Of a stretch of DNA of 64,000 nucleotides, positions 41,954 through 50,649 are shown piece by piece. Position numbers and translations under genes: made by a program. The notes under the pieces were generated by a model. The model worked only from the letters and a program-made list of their open reading frames with translations, was not told where the DNA came from and did no database searches. Source of the DNA: Halobacterium rubrum (GTDB lineage Archaea; Halobacteriota; Halobacteria; Halobacteriales; Halobacteriaceae). Position 1 is the first letter of the stretch. Each line of letters begins with the position of its first letter. The DNA lies in contig NZ_JAJQQZ010000001.1 of the NCBI RefSeq assembly GCF_021729015.1, forward strand, positions 496,001 to 560,000, read 5' to 3'.

Positions 41954-42364
41954 ATGCCCGTCTCGAACGACCCGACCGTCGTCTCGGTGGACGCCGCAGC
42001 GATGCGCGAGGCAGTCGAGGAGACGGTCGAAGGGCACCTGCGGTCGCTCGTCGAGTTCGACGCCGAGGAGTTCGGCGTGCTGTACGTCGACGACCTGACG
42101 CTGCAGTTCTACGAGGACGAGGCCGAGATGCGCGCGCACTTCGAGCAGATTCACTCCTACGTGCACGCGGACTTCACGGAGAAAGCGTTCTACACGGAGG
42201 ACCTGTTCCCGGTGTCCGACCGTGTACGGTACATCGCGACGGGGTTCGACGTCTTCACCGTCGTGCGCGTCTACTTCGAGGACGAGGGCCTGTTCGTCAC
42301 CGTGGACCGCGACGAGCCCGTCGAACCTATCGTCGACGCCATCGAGGACATCTACCTGGCGTGA
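41954..42364 (+). CDS. Conserved haloarchaeal-type protein, unknown
   Basis: 136-residue acidic protein. N-terminal helix AAAMREAVEETVEGHLRSLVEFD, then a strand-rich part FGVLYVDDLTLQFY, EDLFPVSDRVRYIATGFDVFTVVRVYFEDEGLFVTVD and a closing helix. It looks like a small sensor or roadblock-like alpha/beta protein, without catalytic motifs. Ends 61 bp before the next gene, same strand. No function assigned. Confidence 0.72.
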   Translation: MPVSNDPTVVSVDAAAMREAVEETVEGHLRSLVEFDAEEFGVLYVDDLTLQFYEDEAEMRAHFEQIHSYVHADFTEKAFYTEDLFPVSDRVRYIATGFDVFTVVRVYFEDEGLFVTVDRDEPVEPIVDAIEDIYLA

Positions 42365-42425
42365 GCGTGATGCCACCCGCTGCCGGGACAGAACGTTCTT
42401 TGCTCGCGCCCGGCCACGAGGAGCC

Positions 42426-42830
42426 GTGACGCTGGATTCGGACGCGGCCCGCGAGTGCGTGGCGACCGAGCACGCCGACGTAGTCGCTGCCGTCGGCGCG
42501 TGTGCGGACGCCGTGGCCGACTCCCGGGATGGACTGGCCGCCGGGGACGGGACGGCGGTCGCCGCTGCGCTGGAGTCGTGTCTCGACAAGTCGGGAACGC
42601 TCGGCGCGCTGCCGGGCGTGCTCGCGGCGGCGGTCGATGCGGCGGGCGGAACGCTGTCCGCAGAGCCGGTGGCGGCGCCGCCGTACGTCGCCGTGACGAG
42701 CCGCGGGCCGGTGCTGCGGGCGACGCTCGACGACGGCCGGCTCGTCGTCGAACTGCGGGCGATTCGGCTCACCGACGACAACGGCTACGAACGCCGGGAC
42801 GGGGTGGCCGTCGAGGCGTCGGTCAGGTAG
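42426..42830 (+). CDS. Conserved small protein, unknown
   Basis: 134-residue protein starting at a GTG (42426-42428): TLDSDAARECVATEHADVV at the front, then a helical Ala-rich half and a beta-rich second half (PYVAVTSRGPVLRATLDDGRLVVELRAIRL). No domain recognised; the frame is open upstream to 42222, but there it overlaps the previous gene. The TAG abuts the stop of the glutaredoxin-like gene (TAGCTA), so the convergent genes meet with no space. Confidence 0.68.
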   Translation: MTLDSDAARECVATEHADVVAAVGACADAVADSRDGLAAGDGTAVAAALESCLDKSGTLGALPGVLAAAVDAAGGTLSAEPVAAPPYVAVTSRGPVLRATLDDGRLVVELRAIRLTDDNGYERRDGVAVEASVR

Positions 42831-43091
42831 CTACGCGTAGTGTTCGTCGAGGTACTCGACGATGTCGTCGCTCCCGTAGTGAGCTTCCTCGCGGGCGGTG
42901 TCGACGAGGTACGGGATCTGGTCGGCGCCGCCCGCCTCGAGTTCCTCGTGGGTCCGCTCGTTCGTCACGTCGCCGCCGGCGTTCCCCGGGAGCCGGGGGT
43001 TGTGGGTGACGTACGAGACGCCGAGCTCCGAGAGCTTCTCGCGGACTTTCGCGCAGTGCGGGCAGCCCTCCGACTGGTAGAGTTCCAGCAT
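42831..43091 (-). CDS. Glutaredoxin/GST-N-like thiol protein
   Basis: 86-residue thioredoxin-fold protein with the redox motif CPHC at residues 10-13 (YQSEGCPHCAKVREKLSELG), the cis-Pro segment DQIPYLVDT and a closing helix SDDIVEYLDEHY. This is the glutaredoxin or GST N-terminal pattern; in haloarchaea, which lack glutathione but have gamma-glutamylcysteine, it would act with that thiol (inference). ATG at 43089-43091; longer opening upstream is not conserved-looking. Confidence 0.87.
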   Translation of the reverse strand: MLELYQSEGCPHCAKVREKLSELGVSYVTHNPRLPGNAGGDVTNERTHEELEAGGADQIPYLVDTAREEAHYGSDDIVEYLDEHYA

Positions 43092-43123
43092 ACGCGGCGC
43101 TTCGACGGCCTCGCACGTAAACC

Positions 43124-43837
43124 TCACCGAACCGACGGGTAGGCGTCTCGGGCGACCCACTCCCGGAGCCGGCCGGCGCCGTCCTCGTCGTACCGCAGCG
43201 GGCGGCGCCACCACGGCCCCTTCCCGGAGTCCGCGGACCACTCGGTGACCGCGCGGTTCGCGTCGATACCCCGGCCCCCGCTCAGGGGGACGGCGGTGTC
43301 GTACAGCCGGGAGGCGTCGCCGTCGCCGGCGAGCAGGACTTCGGCGTCGAACGGGTCGCGGCGGAGGTGCGCGTTCCCGGCGAACGCCGCCTGCTCGTCC
43401 GCCGGGAGGTCGGTGTACTCCTCGCCGGGCAACGGGTTGCGGGCGAGCACGAACTCGCCGAGGACGTAGGTCCCCCAGTCGGGCGCCATCCAGTCGGCGG
43501 GCTCGTCGGGGGCGTCCAGCGTGGCGTAGAAGTAGACGCGGTCGCCCGCCGAGAGGTCGAGCAGCGGCCGGGCTTTCACGCCGTGGGGGTCGCCGTACGT
43601 GTAGCGCTCACAGCACGGGTACTCGGCGAACGACGGGTCGAGGTGGACGCGCGTGTCCCGGAGGTCCGGGGGCACGTCGACGGGGAGGTCGAGGTCCGCG
43701 TACGTCGGGACCGGGCCGGTGGTCGGTTCGGGCTCGGGGATGGGGACGTAGACGAACGAGCCGTCGGCTCGCAGCGGCCCGCGGAACCCCGGCTGGTTCG
43801 TGTTCGCCGCGACGTTGATTGCGACGGCCCGGGTCAC
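43124..43837 (-). CDS. Nmad3-like (nucleotide modification associated domain 3) protein
   Basis: 237-residue protein starting at a GTG (43835-43837), TRAVAINVAANTNQPGFRGP. The segments ADGSFVYVPIPEPE, then TRVHLDPSFAEY, RYTYGDPHGVKARPLLDLS and AGDRVYFYATLD follow closely the Nmad3 pattern (F-x-YIPI ... VHxDPxF ... TYGD ... LLxLxxGDLLxFYAGL). Nmad domains were described by computational work as associated with modified nucleotides in DNA. What it does here is unknown. The start overlaps the gene upstream by 4 bp. Confidence 0.75.
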   Translation of the reverse strand: MTRAVAINVAANTNQPGFRGPLRADGSFVYVPIPEPEPTTGPVPTYADLDLPVDVPPDLRDTRVHLDPSFAEYPCCERYTYGDPHGVKARPLLDLSAGDRVYFYATLDAPDEPADWMAPDWGTYVLGEFVLARNPLPGEEYTDLPADEQAAFAGNAHLRRDPFDAEVLLAGDGDASRLYDTAVPLSGGRGIDANRAVTEWSADSGKGPWWRRPLRYDEDGAGRLREWVARDAYPSVR

Positions 43838-44079
43838 GGCCGAAGACTGCCGACGCAGCGCCGACAGAAGTCGTACCCGGGGTCGTTCTCGGCGCCACAG
43901 GCGGGACACAGCGTCAGGTCCGGGTTCTCGGGCTCGCTGGTGGGGTCGGCGGGGTGGCTCTGCTCTCGCGGCGCTGCCGAGTCGGAGACGCCGACGTCCC
44001 CGCTCTGGATGCGCCGCCACACCGCGAACTGGAGGGCGGCGACGAACAGCATCGCGAGCACGAACAGGCCCCACTCCAT
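43834..44079 (-). CDS. Membrane-anchored zinc-ribbon protein
   Basis: 81-residue protein: MEWGLFVLAMLFVAALQFAVW forms one membrane helix, followed by an acidic linker and a zinc ribbon CPACGAENDPGYDFCRRCVG at the C-terminus. I chose the ATG at 44077-44079; a GTG at 44122-44124 that overlaps the acyltransferase stop is an alternative and would add 15 residues. Probably a small scaffold at the inner membrane face. Overlaps the Nmad3-like start, so the pair may act together (inference). Confidence 0.75.
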   Translation of the reverse strand: MEWGLFVLAMLFVAALQFAVWRRIQSGDVGVSDSAAPREQSHPADPTSEPENPDLTLCPACGAENDPGYDFCRRCVGSLRP

Positions 44080-44120
44080 GTGTCTGTCTAGCACGGCCAC
44101 CGTCTTGAGTTTTCGGTCGC

Positions 44121-45038
44121 TCACTCCTCGTCCGGCGGCGACAGGTCTCGCTGGAACTCGTCGTACGGCTCGACTGCCTCGGCGGCCTCGTCGTCGAGGC
44201 GTCGCTCGGCCTGCCGGCGCTGGCCGGCCGCCTCGAGCGGCGCGGCGACGGACTCCCAGCCCGGCTTCACGCGCACGCTCTCGGCCGGACTCCCGACCGC
44301 GATGTGGTGGGCCGGCACGTCGCCCTGGACGACCGACCGGGAGCCCACGAGCGCGTTCTCGCCGACGCGGACGCCAGCTCGCACGAGCACGCCTTGCGTG
44401 ACCCGGGCGTCGTTGCCGATTTCGGTCCGGTAGTTCGTCACCTCGGTCTGGTCGACGACGTCGTGGTCGTGCGTGTAGACGTGGACGCCGTCGCTGACGC
44501 TCGCGCGGTCGCCGACCACGAGCTCGCCGCGGTCGTCGAGGTGGACGTCGTCGTGGACGACGACGTTGTCACCGAGCTCGACGTTGTGGCCGTACGTCAT
44601 CGTGATGCCCTTGAACAGCCGGATGTCCTCGCCGACGTCGGCGAACAGGTGGCCGGCGAGCATCCGGCGGAACGCCAGCGCGACGTCCACGTTGTCCGCC
44701 AGCGGCGTCTCGTCGAACTGCCGCCACAGCCACTGCAGGGGCTTCGACCGCGCGAACGCGTCCTCGTCCTTCTCGGCGTAGTACTCCGACTCGAGGGTGG
44801 CGTTCCGCGGGTCGAGGTTCGCCAGCCGCGCCGCCGCGGTCGGCGAGACGTCGGTGTCGTCGTCCCGCCAGGCCTCGTAGGCGTCCCGCTCCCCGTGGAG
44901 GTCCACGAGCGTCTCGGTGACGGCGTCGGCCAGCTCGTCGGGCGTCTCCGCGGCCGACAGCCGCTCGTCGACGTCCGACACGAACTCCCGTCGGACGCGC
45001 TCGGCGCCCTCGGGCAGCGAGACGTGTCGCTTGGTCAT
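44121..45038 (-). CDS. Acyltransferase-like protein with left-handed beta-helix
   Basis: 305-residue protein. N-terminal 130 residues are helical and charged; from about 145 a hexapeptide-repeat beta-helix begins (LFKGITMTYGHNVELGDNVVV, LDDRGELVVGDRASVSDG, YTHDHDV, GVLVRAGVRVGENALVGSRSVVQGDVP). Such domains transfer acetyl or acyl groups from CoA thioesters. A His-rich turn (VYTHDHDVVDQ) marks the usual catalytic His. Acceptor unknown. Confidence 0.86.
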   Translation of the reverse strand: MTKRHVSLPEGAERVRREFVSDVDERLSAAETPDELADAVTETLVDLHGERDAYEAWRDDDTDVSPTAAARLANLDPRNATLESEYYAEKDEDAFARSKPLQWLWRQFDETPLADNVDVALAFRRMLAGHLFADVGEDIRLFKGITMTYGHNVELGDNVVVHDDVHLDDRGELVVGDRASVSDGVHVYTHDHDVVDQTEVTNYRTEIGNDARVTQGVLVRAGVRVGENALVGSRSVVQGDVPAHHIAVGSPAESVRVKPGWESVAAPLEAAGQRRQAERRLDDEAAEAVEPYDEFQRDLSPPDEE

Positions 45039-45115
45039 GTCCCGTAGTGGGCCGCCGGTACGGATAGTGGTTTCCGTCCCGACGGCTCCCGCCGGTTACG
45101 CGTCCGTGCTGGCTG

Positions 45116-45292
45116 TCAGTCCGTGACCGGCGACACCAGCACCGCAGCGATTCCGGCGACTGTGAGGACACCGGTCAGCGAGACGAGGTACTGTTCGCCG
45201 CCGCCGTGGAAGCCGAGCGAGAGCACGGCGACGAGGAGACCACCTACGAGCCACGTCAGTCGGTCGAGTCTGCGTCGGAGGGCGTCGTCCAT
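45116..45292 (-). CDS. 58-residue two-helix membrane protein
   Basis: Short ORF, MDDALRRRLDRLTWLVGG at the start, then LLVAVLSLGFHGGG (first hydrophobic segment) and LTGVLTVAGIAAVLVSPV (second), ending in VTD before TGA at 45116-45118. Basic N-terminus and two membrane spans fit a real small membrane protein, a common class in haloarchaea. Lies in the 340-bp gap between the acyltransferase and the aldo-keto reductase genes. No family recognised. Confidence 0.62.
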   Translation of the reverse strand: MDDALRRRLDRLTWLVGGLLVAVLSLGFHGGGEQYLVSLTGVLTVAGIAAVLVSPVTD

Positions 45293-45381
45293 AGCGTCGC
45301 CGAGTGGCGGGCAGCGCTTGAAGCTGGCGTCCGGTCGCTGGAACCGTCGGCGCTAAGTGGCAGAACACCCAACTCCGTGGT

Positions 45382-46440
45382 ATGCAACATCGGGAGCTCG
45401 GTGACTCCGGCGTCGAGGTCAGCGAAGTCGGATTCGGCGCGTGGGTCGTCGGCACGGACTGGTGGGGCGACCGCGACGAGGACGACGCCCTCGAGATGGT
45501 GGAGTACGCGCTCGACCACGGCATCACGTACTTCGACACGGGCGACGTCTACGGCCACGGCCGCAGCGAGGAGCTGCTCGGGAAGTCCCTGGCCGAGCAC
45601 GGCGACGAGATGACTGTCGCGACGAAGGTCGGCTACGACTTCTACAACAACCCGCAGGCGGGCCACGGCGAACTCCCGAAGGAGATGTCCGTCGACTACC
45701 TCCGGGACGCCGTCGAGCAGTCCATGGACCGCCTCGGCGTCGACCACGTCGACGTCCTCCAGCTCCACAACCCGAACGTCGACGAGCTCACGCCGGACGT
45801 CCTCGAACTGCTGGACGAACTCCGCGAGGACGGCCGCGCGGACGCCATCGGTGTCGCTCTCGGGCCGTCCATCGGCTGGCTCGCCGAGGGCGACCTCGCC
45901 ATCGAGAAGGAGTTCGACGCCGTCCAGTACGTCGGCAACATGCTGGAGCAGGACGTCCACAACCACTTCGTGGACACCGTCCGCGAGCAGGGCGCCAGCA
46001 CCTCCCTGATTCCGCGCGTCCCGCACTCCTCGGGGCTCCTGAACGAGCAGGTGACGCCCGACACCGAACTCGGCGAGGGCGACCACCGCGGCTTCCGCCC
46101 CGAGGAGTGGTACGAGACGGGCTGGGAGAAGGTCGACGCGCTGCGCTTCCTGGAGCGGGACGGCGAGCGTACGATGGGGCAGGCGGCCATCCAGTGGCTC
46201 CTGAGCTTCGACGAGGTCGCGACCGTCACGCCGACGTTCCGCTCGAAGGCCGACATCGAGGAGTGGGCCGGCGCCTCCGAGACGCCTGCCATCACCGACG
46301 AGGAGCGCGAGCGCGTCGCCGACCTCTACGCGGACAACTTCGGCGTCGACCGCTTCGACGGCATGGCTGAAGAGGACTACCGGACGAGCGTCGACGGCGA
46401 GGACCTCCGGGACGCCGGCATCCTCGGCTCTGCGGACTGA
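45382..46440 (+). CDS. Aldo/keto reductase
   Basis: 352-residue NAD(P)H-dependent oxidoreductase with a TIM barrel. Catalytic Asp-Tyr-Lys-His are seen in YFDTGDVYGHGRSEELLGK (Asp, Tyr), VATKVGYDF (Lys) and LQLHNPN (His). The C-terminal coenzyme loop includes PTFRSKADIEEW. It belongs to the large group of AKRs resembling voltage-channel beta-subunits and YgdS-like proteins; substrate unknown. Start ATG 45382; the gene ends before a terminator-like repeat region shared with pitA. Confidence 0.92.
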   Translation: MQHRELGDSGVEVSEVGFGAWVVGTDWWGDRDEDDALEMVEYALDHGITYFDTGDVYGHGRSEELLGKSLAEHGDEMTVATKVGYDFYNNPQAGHGELPKEMSVDYLRDAVEQSMDRLGVDHVDVLQLHNPNVDELTPDVLELLDELREDGRADAIGVALGPSIGWLAEGDLAIEKEFDAVQYVGNMLEQDVHNHFVDTVREQGASTSLIPRVPHSSGLLNEQVTPDTELGEGDHRGFRPEEWYETGWEKVDALRFLERDGERTMGQAAIQWLLSFDEVATVTPTFRSKADIEEWAGASETPAITDEERERVADLYADNFGVDRFDGMAEEDYRTSVDGEDLRDAGILGSAD

Positions 46441-46569
46441 GCGGTAGCATACCCGAGCGAAGCGAGGGTTTCGGCGCGCGAACGCAGTGAGCGCGGGACG
46501 TTTTTAGCGTAGCTTTTTGCGAGGAGAGGTGCGTGAGCGTAGCGAGCGCACCCGACGAGTAAAAAGGTA
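46441..46569. terminator. Bidirectional terminator-like region with GC repeats
   Basis: 129 bp between two convergent genes. It contains repeat words gagcgaagcgag, gcgaacgcagtgagcgcg and gtgcgtgagcgtagcgagcgcac, which can fold, and T-rich runs on both strands: tttttagcgtagcttttt on plus (46501-46518) and tttttact on minus right after the pitA stop. Consistent with termination in both directions. Confidence 0.6.
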
Positions 46570-48099
46570 CTACGCGAGGAAGACGTGGCGCGGTCGGTCT
46601 GCGAGCACGTCGCGGCCCCAGTCGACCGCGTCGGCGAAGTCGTCGCTGCGGAAGAACGTCATGGCGTCCTCCTGGGAGCGCCACTGGCTGGCGATGAACA
46701 TGTCGTTCTCGTCCTCGACGTTGACCATCAGGTCGGTGTCGAAGTGGCCGTCCATGTCCGCGAGGACCTCGCCGACGGTGTCGAACTTCTCGACGAAGTC
46801 GTCGGTGTGCTCGGGCTTGGTCTCGTAGAACATCCCCATCGTGCCGAAGCCGGACTCCTCGCCGGCGCGTTCGACGACCTCCGGGAGGTCGGCGAGGAAG
46901 CCCGCGGCGGTGTCGGCGGCGCTGGCGGTGTCCCAGATGGAGACGACGGCGCGCCGGTCGGCCTCGTGGCCGTCGTAGACGGCTGTCTTCACGTGGGTGT
47001 CGTAGTGCTCGAAGTTCCCGCGGAGGCCGTCGACCTCGTCGAAGAGTTCGTCGGCGTCGGCCGCCGAGTAGAGGACGGTCGCGTAGACGTCCTCGCCGTG
47101 GGGCTGGCCGGCGTAGATGTCCTGGTCCTCGAGTTCGCCGCGGATGCCGTCGTCGGCCTCGTCGCCGGTCCCGTGGTGGTGGCTCGCGTCGCCGGCGTCT
47201 CCACCGTCGTCACCGTCGTGGTGGTGTCCGTCACTGTCGCCGTGATGGTGGCCGTCGGCGTCGCCGTGGTGGTGCGTGCCCTCGCCCTCGCCGTGGGCGT
47301 GTGCGTCTGCCTCGCTCTCGGGGACGGGGACCTCCTCGCCCGCCATGAACGCCGGGAGGTCACTCGGGGGGAACCGGCGGCCGACGAAGAAGTCGCCGAA
47401 CGCGCCGTACTTCGCGGACACCTCGTCGAAGCGCATCTCGTAGACGATGTCCTTGATGTCCGTGAGGTCGTCCGCGAACAGCGTCACGCCCCACTCCATG
47501 TCGTCGAGGCCGACGGAGGACGCGATGACCTGACTGACGCGGCCGGCGTACTGCTTGCCGAGCTCGCCGTGGACCTCCATCATCTCCGCGCGCTCTTCGA
47601 TGGGCAGGTCGTACCAGTTCTGCTCGGGCTGGCGGCGCTTGCTCATCGGGTAGAACGAGACGTACGTGTCGTCGGGAATCTCCGGCGTGAGCTTGCTCTC
47701 GAAGTACTGCCGGAGCCCGTCGTCGACGGACTCGGGGTCCTCGAAGTACTCCGGCGCCGTGTACCCCGACACCTCGACCACGGAGACCCAGGAGTTCGCC
47801 TGCTCGGTGTACTCGGCGAACGCCGTCTGCTCGAACGACCGCTCGATGCGGTCGAGTTCGTCCAGCGTCTCCCGGAAGTGCACGAACATCAGGTCGGCCT
47901 TGTGGCCGGTGATCGAGAACACGGCCGAGGCACCCTCGTCGGCGCGAGCCAGTGCCTCGCGGTGCGCGAGGAACGACTCGGCTTCCTCGAGTGCGGCGTC
48001 GCGGTCCCGCTCGGGGGCCGCTCGCCACGCGTCCCAGTCCACGCTGTAGAAGTCGTGGAGCACGAACCAGCCCTCGTCGGTCGGTGGAGCGTCTGCCAT
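46570..48099 (-). CDS. pitA: PitA-like chlorite dismutase / antibiotic monooxygenase fusion
   Basis: 509-residue heme-binding protein. Residues 1-240 are a chlorite dismutase/HemQ-like domain (WFVLHDFYSVDWDAWR, SFYPMSKRRQPEQNWY, MEWGVTLFADDLTDIKDIVYEMRFDE). Residues about 260-315 are a linker very rich in His and Asp (GEGTHHHGDADGHHHGD and more). From about 335 comes an Abm-type domain that ends FFRSDDFADAVDWGRDVL. This exact arrangement is known in haloarchaea as PitA. Proposed link to heme metabolism; the His-rich part may bind metal. ATG at 48097-48099. Confidence 0.92.
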   Translation of the reverse strand: MADAPPTDEGWFVLHDFYSVDWDAWRAAPERDRDAALEEAESFLAHREALARADEGASAVFSITGHKADLMFVHFRETLDELDRIERSFEQTAFAEYTEQANSWVSVVEVSGYTAPEYFEDPESVDDGLRQYFESKLTPEIPDDTYVSFYPMSKRRQPEQNWYDLPIEERAEMMEVHGELGKQYAGRVSQVIASSVGLDDMEWGVTLFADDLTDIKDIVYEMRFDEVSAKYGAFGDFFVGRRFPPSDLPAFMAGEEVPVPESEADAHAHGEGEGTHHHGDADGHHHGDSDGHHHDGDDGGDAGDASHHHGTGDEADDGIRGELEDQDIYAGQPHGEDVYATVLYSAADADELFDEVDGLRGNFEHYDTHVKTAVYDGHEADRRAVVSIWDTASAADTAAGFLADLPEVVERAGEESGFGTMGMFYETKPEHTDDFVEKFDTVGEVLADMDGHFDTDLMVNVEDENDMFIASQWRSQEDAMTFFRSDDFADAVDWGRDVLADRPRHVFLA

Positions 48100-48219
48100 A
48101 CGCCGGGCTTCGGACCGGGCGTAGAAGGGTTTTCCCAAACCGTCGCGAACCGGAGCCCGCTCCACCCGGGGTGTCCCGACCGAAACCCTTTCCCCGCGAC
48201 CCGCGGAACGTGGGGGCAG

Positions 48220-48747
48220 ATGCGAAAGAGCGGTCCGCCGAAGGGGCTCGTCTCCTATCTGGTGCTGGAGCTACTGGCCGAGCAGCCGCGGTACGGCTAC
48301 GAGATTCTCAAGGAGATCGAGTCGCTGTCGGGCGGCCACTGGGAGCCGTCCTACGGCTCGGTCTACCCCATCCTCTACAAGTTCGAGGAGGAGGGGTACG
48401 CCGAACGCCTCGAGGTCGAAGACGAGCCGGACCGGAAGTACTTCGAACTCACCGACGCTGGTCGCGAGGAACTCCTCGTGAAACGCGAGGAGGTCGGACA
48501 GACCGGGGAAGACCTCTTCGACGTCATCCTCGGATTCTACCACATGTTCGCGGTGCTCGGCACCGACGAGCGCTTCGAGGTGCAGAACCCCGACGAGGGC
48601 GAGGGCTGGCGGTTCGACGAGGCATTCTCGTCGTGGATCGTCGAACAGGTCGTCCGGCACCACGAGTACTACTACTCCGACTTCGAGCGCATCGAGGACA
48701 CGCCCGAGGAGTTCGCCGCACGGATGGGCCTCGACGGCGACGACTAG
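48220..48747 (+). CDS. PadR family transcription regulator
   Basis: 175-residue regulator. The N-terminal winged HTH of PadR type is seen as LVSYLVLELLAEQPRYGYEILKEI (helix 1-2), PSYGSVYPILYKFEEEGYAERLEVE (recognition helix and wing) and RKYFELTDAGREELL. The C-terminal half (100-175) is helical and binds a partner or ligand. It starts 120 bp from the divergent pitA gene and may regulate it. ATG at 48220. Its TAG shares CTAG 48744-48747 with the M50 gene. Confidence 0.91.
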   Translation: MRKSGPPKGLVSYLVLELLAEQPRYGYEILKEIESLSGGHWEPSYGSVYPILYKFEEEGYAERLEVEDEPDRKYFELTDAGREELLVKREEVGQTGEDLFDVILGFYHMFAVLGTDERFEVQNPDEGEGWRFDEAFSSWIVEQVVRHHEYYYSDFERIEDTPEEFAARMGLDGDD

Positions 48748-50543
48748 CTCAGCAGTTCGGGCCCGAACAGCATCAGGAGGAGGCTGGCCAGCATCAGTAG
48801 TCCGATACTCGTGGTGATGGCGCGCGTGACCGCCTGCCGATTGTCGAACGGGAGCCGCGCAGTCGCCGCTTCGGCGCCCGACCGCAGCAGGTGACCGCCG
48901 TCCAGCGGGAACGCGGGGATGCAGTTGAACAGCGCGAGGTTGAGGTTCACCCAGCCCGTCCACAGCAGGAGGTTCGCGCCGACGAACGTCACCCAGTTCG
49001 GTAACACGCCGAGCACGCCCGTGACGTGGTAGAAGCCGGCGTTCGTCCCGGTGAACCCGGGGAAGTTGAACCCCAGCGTCGGGTCGACGAGCCCGATGAA
49101 CGGCAGGTAGAGCGCGCCGACGACGGCCTGCAGGAAGCCGGTGATGGGGCCGCTGTCACCGCCGAACAGCGCACCGAGGTACGCGGAACCGGAGATGTCG
49201 CCCGACAGCATCGTCTTGTAGGTGTCGGCAGGGTACAGCGACGCGCCGAACTCGTCGACGGCGATGCCCGTGACCCCGGGCGCGATGACGACGCCCAGGT
49301 AGCTGGAGCCGTCGCGTTGTTCGCCGAGTTCGACCTCGTAGGTCTCGCGGTTCCCGTCGACGTAGGCGGCGACGTCGATGGTGTCGCCGGGCGCACGGGC
49401 GTCGAGTTCTTCGCTGAGCGCGTCGCGGGTGGTGACGCGTTCGCCGTCGACGGCGACGACGACCGCGTCTTCCTCGGCGGGCATCCCCGAACCCGCCGCG
49501 GGAGCGTCCGGCGCGACAGTCACGAGCGCTCCGGCGGGCCCGGTCGTCGTCGACCCGTCGGCGAGCTCGAACGTCGCACGCTCGCGGTCGGCGAGCGCCT
49601 CGTCCAGTTCGGACTCGGTTGCGACCGCCGTTCCGTTCACGGCGACGATAGTGTCCTCGTCGGTGATAGACAGCGGCGAGTTCGAGGCGTTCGCAACGAC
49701 GTCTAGCCGCCGGTCGACCGTCACCGTCTCACCACTCGACAGCGTCACGGGCACCGCCGGGTCGTCGTACTCGCGGAGCGCGCGCTCGAACTCGGTGTTG
49801 TTCGCGACGGCGTCGCCGCCAACGTGCGTGATGCGGTCGCCGCTCGAGATTCCCTCCTCGGCCGCCGCCGAGTCGCCGTAGACCTCGCCGACGAGACCGC
49901 CGTCAGAGACTGCGACGGCGCCCGCTACCGGTCCGAACAGCAGCGCGAGCGTGACGACGACGACGAGGAAGTTGTTCGTGACGCCCGCCGCGAACATCCG
50001 GGCTTTCGCACCCCGGTCGGCGGCCTCCTGGCTCTCGTGTTCGGGTTCGACGAACGCGCCGACCGGCAGCACCGCCAGCAGCGCCACGCCCATCGACGCC
50101 ACCTCGATGTCCTCCACCCGGCACATCAGGCCGTGCCCGAACTCGTGGACGACGATGCCGACGAACAGCCCGGTAACGATTTCGGGTGCGACGGACAGCG
50201 GCAGGAAGTCGTTGACGCCGGGAATCACGAGGACGTTCGACGGCTGGCTGACCGCCGACGGCTCCGGCGGGTTCGCGAGCGTCGTCACCGCCGTCAGCAC
50301 GAGCGCGAACAACACGCCGACGAGCACTACGACGGCGAGTCCGAGCCCGAAGTTCCCCCACGCCCGCCAGAGGCGTTCGGGCGCCGCCGCCCAGTCCAGG
50401 AACCGCTTGCCCCGCTTCGTGCTCAGTGTCGTTATCGGGCCGCTCGTGCTCACGAACGACGGCAGCAGGCCGCGGCTCCGCGCCCACGACACCACGGCCC
50501 AGTAGCCGACCAGGCCGACCAACAGCAGCTGCCAGGTTTCCAT
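48744..50543 (-). CDS. Site-2 protease (M50) with PDZ-like domains
   Basis: 599-residue intramembrane metalloprotease. The HExxH zinc motif is VVHEFGHGLM (about residue 132-141) and the third ligand lies in AFPLDGGHLLRSG (about 555). Between them are two PDZ-like domains (GDRITHVGGDAV; EDTIVAVNGTAV; EEDAVVVAVDGERV) in the outer loop, as in RseP/Rip proteases. Likely cuts a membrane protein to release a signal; target unknown. The window has a second site-2 protease at 54223. Eight or so membrane segments. Confidence 0.92.
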   Translation of the reverse strand: METWQLLLVGLVGYWAVVSWARSRGLLPSFVSTSGPITTLSTKRGKRFLDWAAAPERLWRAWGNFGLGLAVVVLVGVLFALVLTAVTTLANPPEPSAVSQPSNVLVIPGVNDFLPLSVAPEIVTGLFVGIVVHEFGHGLMCRVEDIEVASMGVALLAVLPVGAFVEPEHESQEAADRGAKARMFAAGVTNNFLVVVVTLALLFGPVAGAVAVSDGGLVGEVYGDSAAAEEGISSGDRITHVGGDAVANNTEFERALREYDDPAVPVTLSSGETVTVDRRLDVVANASNSPLSITDEDTIVAVNGTAVATESELDEALADRERATFELADGSTTTGPAGALVTVAPDAPAAGSGMPAEEDAVVVAVDGERVTTRDALSEELDARAPGDTIDVAAYVDGNRETYEVELGEQRDGSSYLGVVIAPGVTGIAVDEFGASLYPADTYKTMLSGDISGSAYLGALFGGDSGPITGFLQAVVGALYLPFIGLVDPTLGFNFPGFTGTNAGFYHVTGVLGVLPNWVTFVGANLLLWTGWVNLNLALFNCIPAFPLDGGHLLRSGAEAATARLPFDNRQAVTRAITTSIGLLMLASLLLMLFGPELLS

Positions 50544-50649
50544 TGTTAGACGTGTCCGGGTTCGCGCGGCAAAAGGGGTTCGGGGACGGGACGGTGCTGC
50601 CGGGAGTCAGTCCGCCAGCCGTGGGCGGTCGACGTACTGTGACGCCGGG

